Assembly: GCA_029261615.1 (NCBI GenBank)
Contig: JAJDAX010000053.1
Span: 1 to 6,121, forward strand
Length of the DNA: 6,121 nt
Direction of reading: 5' to 3'
Source: Nitrospinaceae bacterium
GTDB lineage: Bacteria; Nitrospinota; Nitrospinia; Nitrospinales; Nitrospinaceae
Made by a program: the position numbers and the translations under genes. The notes under the pieces are model-generated. The model did no database searches, had not been told where the DNA came from, and worked only from the letters and a program-made list of their open reading frames with translations. Below are positions 1-5,800 of this stretch, in pieces (the stretch's first letter is position 1; each line of letters opens with the position of its first letter).

Positions 1-218
1 ATCGGATAGCTATCCAGGTCTTCGCACGGTCCAAACTGGATCGGGTTGACAAAAATACTGACTACCGTCCGGTCGCATTTTTTCAGGGAGTGGCGCACCA
101 GGCTCAGGTGACCGTCATGCAAAAACCCCATTGTAGGGACAAGTCCCAGGCGGCTGTTTCCGCTACGAACGGAGCGAGACCAGTCTTTCATCTCCTGAAT
201 GGTGGATAACTCCAGCAT
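1..218 (-). CDS. panC: Pantothenate synthetase (pantoate--beta-alanine ligase), N-terminal part; 3' end outside window
   Basis: PanC joins pantoate to beta-alanine using ATP through a pantoyl-adenylate, completing pantothenate. Only the first 72 codons are in view; the gene runs off the low-coordinate edge. The frame, read by hand, shows [15 protein letters not shown] at residues 27-41, with H34 and H37 of the HIGH-type nucleotide site. It is followed by [13 protein letters not shown] at 52-64, where Ile replaces the more usual Thr or Met before Q61, and then EDLDSYP. These are the standard PanC N-terminal landmarks at the usual distances, so the ATG at 218-216 is firm. That ATG shares a base with the panB stop (TGATG), and I see no strong ribosome binding site of its own, so reinitiation after panB is likely. 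Confidence 0.96.
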   Translation of the reverse strand, partial: MLELSTIQEMKDWSRSVRSGNSRLGLVPTMGFLHDGHLSLVRHSLKKCDRTVVSIFVNPIQFGPCEDLDSYP

Positions 219-1069
219 CAACCGGTTTTCTTTTGTGTCACGGGTTTAAAGTTACCTGATTCCGTTGAATAGGTGTGTTGCTTCTCCGGAAAGGTTTTGT
301 TCTGAACTTCGTCAACGTAACGTTTCAGACCTTCTTCCATCTGTTGGCCGAGGTTGGCAAATTGTTTCACAAACTTGGGAACAAAATCCGGGTTCATTCC
401 AAGCATGTCCTGTGTGACTAGTATTTGTCCGTCACAACTCGCCCCTGCTCCTATCCCTATGGTGGGGATGTCTAATTCTTCGGTAATTTCAGCAGCCAGA
501 TCTTCAGGGATGGCTTCCAATACCAAGGAAAAGGCGCCGGCTCTCTGCAACTTTAAGGCATCGGCTTTGATGCGTCGTGCATCGAGATAATTTTTACCCT
601 GGACCTTGTATCCGCCAAGTTGGTGGACTGACTGGGGCGTTAAACCGAGATGGCCCATCACCGGAATTCCGGCGGCGACAATGGCTTGCACCTGTGTTTC
701 GACCTGTGCTCCACCTTCGAGTTTGACTGCCTTGGCACCACTCTCTTTCAGGAAACGACCGGCATTGGTTACCGCTTGTTCAACGGAAGCCTGATATGAC
801 ATGAACGGCATGTCGCCGATCAACAAAGCGCGTTTCAGGGCTCGCCCAACCGCACGCGTGTGATGGAGCATTTCTTCCAATGTGACCGGAAGGGTGGTGT
901 CGTGCCCCAATGCCACCATAGCGAGAGAGTCCCCGACTAATACGATATCGATACCAGCGTTGTCGAGGGCGCGGGCTGTTAAAAAATCGTGGGATGTCAG
1001 GGCGGTAATTTTGCGCTGATTTTTTTTCCATTCCATGAGTTGTGGAATGGTGACAGGATTTCCTGGCAT
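218..1069 (-). CDS. panB: 3-methyl-2-oxobutanoate hydroxymethyltransferase (ketopantoate hydroxymethyltransferase)
   Basis: PanB transfers a hydroxymethyl group from 5,10-methylene-tetrahydrofolate to 2-oxoisovalerate, giving ketopantoate in the first step of pantothenate (and so coenzyme A) synthesis. It acts in the cytoplasm as a Mg-dependent TIM-barrel enzyme. The 283 residues are slightly longer than E. coli PanB (264), mostly because of a polar Ser/Thr/Lys tail after about residue 262. The residues matching E. coli D45, D84, K112, E114 and E181 are all present: D47 in LVGDS, D86 in IGDMPF, K116 and E118 in VKLEGG, and E185 in VLEAIP. IGIGAG at 204-209 and DMLGM at 221-225 are also family signatures. 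The ATG has AGGG 7 nt upstream. The TGA shares its A with the panC ATG, indicating coupled translation. A terminator and candidate leader RNA lie just upstream. Confidence 0.97.
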   Translation of the reverse strand: MPGNPVTIPQLMEWKKNQRKITALTSHDFLTARALDNAGIDIVLVGDSLAMVALGHDTTLPVTLEEMLHHTRAVGRALKRALLIGDMPFMSYQASVEQAVTNAGRFLKESGAKAVKLEGGAQVETQVQAIVAAGIPVMGHLGLTPQSVHQLGGYKVQGKNYLDARRIKADALKLQRAGAFSLVLEAIPEDLAAEITEELDIPTIGIGAGASCDGQILVTQDMLGMNPDFVPKFVKQFANLGQQMEEGLKRYVDEVQNKTFPEKQHTYSTESGNFKPVTQKKTG

Positions 1070-1129
1070 GGCTGAACCCTATGGAATGCCTGGAGTTTTT
1101 GAGGACCGGGGAGGAGGAGATGTTTAAAC

Positions 1130-1160
1130 AAAAAATGCCCTGCCGGTTATTCCGGTGGGC
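1130..1160 (-). terminator. Rho-independent terminator between deoxynucleoside kinase and panB
   Basis: On the minus strand the segment has arms GCCC-A-CCGG and CCGG-CA-GGGC around an AATAA loop, followed by A and six T. This gives eight G-C pairs with a small internal asymmetry and a proper T-tract, which is a textbook intrinsic terminator. It lies 116 nt after the deoxynucleoside kinase stop and about 60 nt before the panB ATG. It either ends the upstream operon or a small RNA, or serves as a conditional attenuator for panBC. Confidence 0.8.
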
Positions 1161-1275
1161 ACGGAGGTCTCTTACCTTTTTGCGTAAACGCTCTATTCAG
1201 GTTCAGTGCCCCTGGGGGTCACGTTCCTTTGGTCGTTTTCGGCAAGTGAATCGGTAAAGCTCCGTCCCGGTCGCG
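1161..1275 (-). promoter_or_regulatory. Candidate structured leader RNA (riboswitch-like) upstream of panB
   Basis: On the minus strand the segment after the deoxynucleoside kinase stop can fold into a closed multi-branch structure. The closing stem pairs ACGGAG (1265-1260) plus CTTTACC (1259-1253) with GGTAAG (1176-1171) and CTCCGT (1166-1161), leaving a small bulge. Inside are three possible hairpins: a weak one with a GAAAAC loop at about 1245-1229, GTGACCCCCAGGGGCAC with a bulged A at 1222-1206, and GCGTTTACGC at 1191-1182. An intrinsic terminator follows directly, and panB starts about 60 nt further on. That order is typical of transcription-attenuation leaders. It matches no riboswitch or small RNA I can recall with certainty. 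A 'pan' RNA motif before pan genes is known, but I cannot confirm a match. An independent small RNA is an alternative. Confidence 0.35.
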
Positions 1276-1917
1276 TTAGGATCCAAGCGGATTGTAATAT
1301 TCTCGTCCAATTCTATGTTGATTGATTTTTTTTATCAACTCCTGCAGGTCAATTTTTTTATCCACAATATCAATTTCATTGGTATTTACCACCAGCAGGG
1401 GTGTTTCGGTATAGTAAAAAAAGAAGTTGTTGAAAGCCCGATTGACCTCTTCCAGGTAGGAATACTCAATCAGAGCTTCGTATTCCCGGCCTCTTTTTTG
1501 GATCCGTTCGTAAAGAATGGGTGTATCTGCCTGCAGGTAGACCACCAGATCTGGTTGCGGGATCTTGATTTTTATAAGATTGTAGATTTGCTCATAAAGG
1601 TGCAGTTCGTTGCCATCCAGATTGATCCCGGCGAAAATGCGGTCACGTTGAAACAGGTAGTCGGTGATGGTGACCTGATTGAACAGGTCGCGCTGCTCCA
1701 GGGCACGGTATTGGTTGTACCGGCTCATTAAAAAAAAAATCTGGGTCTGGAACGCATGAGAGACACGGTCTTCATAGAATTTCGAAATAAATGGATTTTC
1801 CTCATCGACTTCGAGCACCAGACGGGCATTGAATTCCAAAGCCAACAGGTTGGATAAAGTCGTTTTGCCGGCGCCAATAGGACCTTCGATTGCAATGAGT
1901 TTGGGTTCGATTTCCAT
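1276..1917 (-). CDS. Deoxynucleoside kinase (dNK family; deoxyadenosine/deoxyguanosine kinase-like)
   Basis: This enzyme phosphorylates the 5' hydroxyl of deoxynucleosides with ATP in the salvage route to dNTPs. The 213-residue length fits the bacterial dAK/dGK branch. The P-loop is GPIGAGKT at 12-19. Next comes a dNK-type substrate segment LEVDEENPF (35-43) with E36 as likely catalytic base, FQTQIFFLMSRY (56-67), the ITDYLFQRDRIFA segment (84-96) in place of the usual DRS-type motif, and the lid arginines in ERIQKRGREYE (137-147). LLVVNTNEIDIV (174-185) is typical of the family C-terminus. The ATG places the P-loop at the expected distance. I see no clear ribosome binding site; the gene starts 39 bp after the receiver stop. 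Which deoxynucleoside is preferred cannot be decided. A run of ten T on the coding strand encodes part of IFFL. Confidence 0.9.
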   Translation of the reverse strand: MEIEPKLIAIEGPIGAGKTTLSNLLALEFNARLVLEVDEENPFISKFYEDRVSHAFQTQIFFLMSRYNQYRALEQRDLFNQVTITDYLFQRDRIFAGINLDGNELHLYEQIYNLIKIKIPQPDLVVYLQADTPILYERIQKRGREYEALIEYSYLEEVNRAFNNFFFYYTETPLLVVNTNEIDIVDKKIDLQELIKKINQHRIGREYYNPLGS

Positions 1918-1956
1918 TAGATGTCTGGATGGTGAAGAAATGAAAGGCCGGATTAA

Positions 1957-2328
1957 TTAAAAACCCAGAACCTCCTGGATCATTAATTTTAATTCCCGGA
2001 GGTCTGCTGATTTTACTACATAGGCGTCGGAAGACCAGACCCTGAAATCTTGTTTATAACTCCCATATGCTGAGCAAATGATTACCGGCAGGTCCTCGTA
2101 TTTTTCCTTTAACTGATTCAAAAACTGAATGCCGTCCATTCCAGGCATTTTGATGTCTAACGTGACAAGATCAGGAGATTCCTTTTCAATCTTTCCACGT
2201 GCATCCTCAGCATCCTGGGCAAGCAGGACTTCGTAGCCCTCGTCTTCAAGTTCTTCTTTATAGAGCAGACGGATGTTGGTTTCATCGTCCACCACCAGAA
2301 TCTTTTTTTTAACTGTTTCGGAACCCAT
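1957..2328 (-). CDS. Stand-alone CheY-like response regulator receiver
   Basis: The 123 residues cover exactly one receiver domain with no DNA-binding or enzymatic output domain. The acidic pocket is D14-D15 in VVDDE and the phospho-acceptor is D58 in TLDIKMPGMDG. The switch residues are S86 in ICSAYG and Y103, and the conserved lysine is K106 in YVVKS. Everything needed for phosphorylation is present. The start is supported by AGAGG 4 nt upstream of the ATG. It follows the two-GAF kinase gene on the same strand, so it is its most likely partner. It may act as a shuttle in a phosphorelay or by binding a partner protein. The region SYKQDFRVWSSDAYVVKS matches, from memory, a receiver type often paired with GAF kinases in delta-type bacteria. 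The target is unknown. Confidence 0.93.
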   Translation of the reverse strand: MGSETVKKKILVVDDETNIRLLYKEELEDEGYEVLLAQDAEDARGKIEKESPDLVTLDIKMPGMDGIQFLNQLKEKYEDLPVIICSAYGSYKQDFRVWSSDAYVVKSADLRELKLMIQEVLGF

Positions 2329-2360
2329 AGGGCCTCTAGTGTCTGGAGCATGGAAATGAA

Positions 2361-2381
2361 CAGATTTTTGGAAAAAACCTG
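2361..2381. repeat. Short AT-rich inverted repeat between kinase and receiver genes
   Basis: On the minus strand this 21-nt segment reads as two 9-nt arms around a TCC loop: CAGGTTTTT and AAAAATCTG, pairing throughout if one G-U is allowed. It lies in the 82-bp gap between the kinase stop and the receiver start. It is too A/T-rich and too short to be a convincing terminator, and no T-tract follows it. It could be a weak mRNA hairpin affecting receiver expression or a protein-binding palindrome, but chance is a real possibility in such AT-rich DNA. Confidence 0.25.
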
Positions 2382-2410
2382 ATTTTAGGATTGTCTATAA
2401 AATCCAGCCT

Positions 2411-4330
2411 CTATGTTTTATTCGAAAGCCCGTCGTTTTGCAACGGTAAAACTAATTGAATGGTAACTCCCTGATTGAGATTGTTCTTTACATGAATTTC
2501 GCCGCCATGATTTTCCATGATTCGGCGGGAAATGGAAAGCCCCAGCCCTGTTCCCGTCTCCTTGGTTGTAAAAAAAGGATTGAATATATTTTGAAATGTT
2601 TCCTGGGCAATTCCTCCTCCGGTGTCTTTTACCACAATTACGGCCTGATGTTTCCGTTCTCCAAGCTCCTGTAATTCGGTAAAGATGTCTAGTGTTCCTC
2701 CCTGAGACATCGATTCGATTGCATTGAAAACTACGTTAATCAGCACCTGTTTGATTTGCTCTTCATCCAGAGCAAGGGGGCCTGGGTCATTTTTTAAATC
2801 AAGTTGAACCTTGATAGACGCTTCTCTCAATTCCATTTCAAAGCAATCGAGCACCTGACGAATGAGGGGAGGGAGGTGTTTTAACTGCAAATTGGGCTTG
2901 TTCCCTTTTGGAAAGATCAAAATATTTTTCAAAAGATCTTCAAGACGTTCCACCTCTGACACAATAATATCAGCATACTCGCCCAGGGAAGCCAGGTCCG
3001 GTATTGGGGAATCACTTTTTCGGCCAGACAGCTTTCCCTGTAGTCTTCGGGCAAAGCCACCAATAGACACCAGCGGATTTTTAATTTCGTGAGCCACTTC
3101 TGCGGACAACTCACCAAGGGCCGCTAATTTTTCCGATTGGACAAGCTGTTCTTTGGTTGCCAACAGTTCGCGGTTGGACTCTATCAGTTTGGTGAAGAGT
3201 CGCAGGTTTTCGATCACCCAGCTGACCTGGGTCGCAAGTCGGATGAATTGTTGCAAATTGGTGCTTCGAATGGGGGTGTCGGTGAAGAGGTTGTCAATCA
3301 GGATAACTCCAAATGGAATGTCGTGCGCTATCAAGGGTACGACAACGAATTCTTTCACATTTAATAATGTTTCAAGTTCAACTGGAATCTGTGAGGTTCC
3401 TCCCCCGGAGTCAACAATTTGTGGGGATTCCAATAACAGGGCATCCGCTAAAACATTGTTTCCTTTTGCATAGGGACACTCCAGACTTTGGATATTTTGG
3501 TGAAAGACGGTCTTCCTGAGTTTTTTAAAGCTGTTCTTTTCAAGTGGGCTGGAAAACGTTTCATCTTCTTCGGGAGTCAGCCAGTCAATCTGCAGTTTTT
3601 CGGCTTCCTGCCTGGTATCTGGACCCACACCGATGGTTCCTTTTAGACGAGACTGCTGGTCATCCAGTAGAAACAATCCTGCGCGATGGCAGCCCTTGCC
3701 TTCACTAAGAATAATTCCGGTAAGAAGAAGCCACAGCCTGTTCTCAAGAGTGGGTTCAGCTTGTACTGCCTGGCTTATTTCATACAGAAGCGTTTGCTGT
3801 TTCAACATCAGCTGACTTTTTTCATACTCTATAGCATTGCGAATGCAACCGACTATTTGTTCGCTGATGGTTTTAAGCAAGGTCACTTCCATGGGCTCAA
3901 AAAAGCGGTTTGGAATCGAGTGCACATTAATGACTCCAATACAGTCATCCTTAAAATTCATGGGGACGGACAACATGGATTGATAGCGTTCTTCTTCTAT
4001 TTCAGGAAAGTAAATGAATCGTGGGTCCTGCATGGCTTCGCTGAGTGCGAGAGGTTGTTTGTGCTGAGCGACCCAACCGGTGATGCCTTTGCCCCAGGGA
4101 AGATCAATTTTAGAAGCGCTGTCAACCGGGAGACCACTGGAAGCTTTAAGCTTCAAGCGCAGGTTTTGTGGATTCCCTTGAATTAGATAAAGGGCACAGG
4201 CATCGATTTGAAGTTTGTTCTTGATGATGTCAATGGTACGGCTCAGGATGGTGTCGACTTCCAACGCAGAATTGGAAATACGGCCAACCTCGCTCAGAAT
4301 TTCCAGGCCAATTTTTGATGGAATTTCCAT
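2411..4330 (-). CDS. Soluble two-GAF sensor histidine kinase (NtrB-like core)
   Basis: This 639-residue kinase shows no membrane segment or signal peptide, so it probably senses a cytoplasmic cue. Domain order is a first GAF at about 20-165, a second GAF at about 190-378 (GKGCHRAGLFLLDD at 211-224, then GTIGVGPD), a short coiled linker at about 380-405, HisKA at about 400-475, and HATPase_c at about 485-632. The phospho-acceptor is H414 in EVAHEIKNP. The ATP-binding motifs are intact: N box at N532-N536 (NVVFNA), G1 DTGGG (569-573), an F box around NPFFTTK (584-590), and G2 GTGLGL (593-598). It starts 17 bp after the glgA stop, with GGAG about 9 nt before the ATG, and precedes a receiver gene by 82 bp. 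The likely role is to phosphorylate that receiver in response to a metabolic signal. The GAF ligand cannot be read from the sequence. Confidence 0.93.
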   Translation of the reverse strand: MEIPSKIGLEILSEVGRISNSALEVDTILSRTIDIIKNKLQIDACALYLIQGNPQNLRLKLKASSGLPVDSASKIDLPWGKGITGWVAQHKQPLALSEAMQDPRFIYFPEIEEERYQSMLSVPMNFKDDCIGVINVHSIPNRFFEPMEVTLLKTISEQIVGCIRNAIEYEKSQLMLKQQTLLYEISQAVQAEPTLENRLWLLLTGIILSEGKGCHRAGLFLLDDQQSRLKGTIGVGPDTRQEAEKLQIDWLTPEEDETFSSPLEKNSFKKLRKTVFHQNIQSLECPYAKGNNVLADALLLESPQIVDSGGGTSQIPVELETLLNVKEFVVVPLIAHDIPFGVILIDNLFTDTPIRSTNLQQFIRLATQVSWVIENLRLFTKLIESNRELLATKEQLVQSEKLAALGELSAEVAHEIKNPLVSIGGFARRLQGKLSGRKSDSPIPDLASLGEYADIIVSEVERLEDLLKNILIFPKGNKPNLQLKHLPPLIRQVLDCFEMELREASIKVQLDLKNDPGPLALDEEQIKQVLINVVFNAIESMSQGGTLDIFTELQELGERKHQAVIVVKDTGGGIAQETFQNIFNPFFTTKETGTGLGLSISRRIMENHGGEIHVKNNLNQGVTIQLVLPLQNDGLSNKT

Positions 4331-4347
4331 TCAGGGCTGCTCCGAAA

Positions 4348-5799
4348 TCAGCGGGTCAATGCCAGGCGATACACTTGCTCGTATTTACGTGCCGATCGGT
4401 CCCAACCGAAATCTGCGTTCAGGCAGTTTTGCACCAGTTGCTGCCAATGTTGCTGATTCTGGTATACGGCCAGGGCATCTGAAATACTCTGTTCAAAAAA
4501 GTTTAAGCCATAAGGTGAGAATTTGAAACCCAGCCCTTTTCCGCTCTTATCATCATATTGCTGAACAGTATCCTGAAGGCCCCCTACGGAGCTTGTAATG
4601 GGCACGGTCCCGTATTTCATGGCTTGCATCTGGGTGAGTCCGCAGGGTTCGTAAACGGATGGCATCAAAATGAAATCCGATCCCGCCAAAATGCGGTGGG
4701 CAAGAGGTTCATCAAACCCAATGAAAACGCCCAGTCGTTTTCCTTTGCGGGTACGGAAAAACTCTTCAAAACGGGAATCCCCCGAACCAATGATGACCAG
4801 GAGGAAATTCTCAATGAGGGAGCTCTCAACGGCACCAATAACCAGATCAATGCCCTTTTGAGTGGTCAGGCGGGTCACCATACACATCAAGGGCAGTTCG
4901 ATAGTTTTCTCCAGATTGAAATGATCAAGCAAGGCCTGCTTGCATGCTGCTTTCCCAGCTTGATTGGCGGGGGAATATCGTTCCTGAATCCACGGATCTT
5001 TTGCAGGGTCCCATTCGGTGTAATCGATTCCATTGGTGATTCCAAACAGCTCAGATTTTCTTGAATTCAGTACGCCGTCCATTCGAAAAGCATTCTCTGG
5101 CAGCAGAATTTCCTGGCTGTAAGTTTTGCTTACCGTCGTGAGCAAGTCCGAATACACCAGTCCACTTTTTAAAAAATTAAAATCGCCAAAAGATTCAACA
5201 TCTGCCGGATTAAACAGGGAGAAAGGCAGATTTGCAATGGGCAGGTTGTTGCGGTCGAATTCTCCCTGGTAACCGAGATTGTGAAGGGAAAACACTGTCC
5301 GCGTTTTTCTAAAAAAGGAATCGTAAGCATAAAGCGTTTTGAGGTAAACCGGGACTAGACCGGTTTGCCAATCGTTGCAGTGAATAATATCGGGTTTGAA
5401 TTGTGTTGCCTTACAGGCTTCTATCAGAGCACGGCTGAAAAAAATAAAGCGTTCGGCGTTATCGGGGTAGGCGTCCCCTGGAGGCCCATACAAGTGCTTG
5501 CGGTCAAAATATTCTTCCCTCCCTACAAAAATTACGGGAACACTGGAGGTCAACTCTCCTTCGAATAAAGTCCCTTCTTTTTTTACGGGGCCTACTGGGA
5601 CGGATAGGGTTTCAGGAAGTTGTTTGAGGTCGTATTGCGACAGGTTGACGCAGCCATAAAGCGGAAGAATCACACGGACATTGTGGCCGAGCCGACTCAG
5701 CGCTTTGGGAAGGGAGCCACATACATCGGCCAGTCCACCCGTTTTGGCAAAGGGGTGAACCTCAGAGGAAGCGATTAATATGTTGAGAGGGGACCCCAT
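4348..5799 (-). CDS. glgA: Glycogen (starch) synthase, GT5 family
   Basis: This cytoplasmic enzyme extends alpha-1,4-glucan chains from ADP-glucose (UDP-glucose in some lineages). The 483-residue length is normal for bacterial GlgA. The N-terminal GT5 domain has the nucleotide-sugar signature KTGGLADV at residues 19-26 and HCNDWQTGL at 140-148. The C-terminal GT-B domain has R310 and K315 in TRLTTQKG, equivalent to E. coli R300 and K305, and EPCGLTQ at 384-390 with the catalytic-site Glu and Cys. TNGIDYTEWDP (255-265) is also typical of GlgA. All key residues are present. The ATG was chosen because KTGGL then sits at the usual distance from the N-terminus. It starts 1 bp after the galT-like stop with only a weak upstream GGA, suggesting translational coupling. 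The stop is 17 bp before the kinase gene. Confidence 0.96.
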   Translation of the reverse strand: MGSPLNILIASSEVHPFAKTGGLADVCGSLPKALSRLGHNVRVILPLYGCVNLSQYDLKQLPETLSVPVGPVKKEGTLFEGELTSSVPVIFVGREEYFDRKHLYGPPGDAYPDNAERFIFFSRALIEACKATQFKPDIIHCNDWQTGLVPVYLKTLYAYDSFFRKTRTVFSLHNLGYQGEFDRNNLPIANLPFSLFNPADVESFGDFNFLKSGLVYSDLLTTVSKTYSQEILLPENAFRMDGVLNSRKSELFGITNGIDYTEWDPAKDPWIQERYSPANQAGKAACKQALLDHFNLEKTIELPLMCMVTRLTTQKGIDLVIGAVESSLIENFLLVIIGSGDSRFEEFFRTRKGKRLGVFIGFDEPLAHRILAGSDFILMPSVYEPCGLTQMQAMKYGTVPITSSVGGLQDTVQQYDDKSGKGLGFKFSPYGLNFFEQSISDALAVYQNQQHWQQLVQNCLNADFGWDRSARKYEQVYRLALTR

Positions 5800-5800
5800 A

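Noticed and set aside
780..1031. 83-codon alternative minus-strand frame inside panB
   Set aside because: It overlaps panB in another frame, while panB has all its active-site residues; a shadow frame.
1190..1205. TPP riboswitch-like string TGAACCTGA in the panB leader
   Set aside because: The nine bases match the TPP element, but the required upstream CTGAGA block and its partner helices are absent, and no thiamine gene follows.
1126..1284. 6S RNA or SRP RNA gene
   Set aside because: The length and a closing stem are compatible with 6S, but I see no long rod with a central bubble and no conserved SRP loop (GGUCAGG/GGAA/AGCAG). An unnamed structured leader is the more honest call.
1291..1319. 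Promoter for the leader RNA, with TACAAT (1296-1291) as -10 box in the end of the kinase gene
   Set aside because: The hexamer at the matching -35 position is AACATA, which is a poor match at any usual spacing, so it is not supported as a feature.
1315..1731. 138-codon open frame on the plus strand
   Set aside because: It lies wholly antisense to the well-supported deoxynucleoside kinase and shows no recognisable domain; a shadow frame.
3686..4186. 166-codon open frame on the plus strand
   Set aside because: Antisense to the kinase GAF domains, no family signature, no clear ribosome binding site; a shadow frame.
4558..5064. 168-codon open frame on the plus strand
   Set aside because: Antisense to the catalytic half of glgA, whose motifs are all intact; low-complexity style composition and no recognisable domain.
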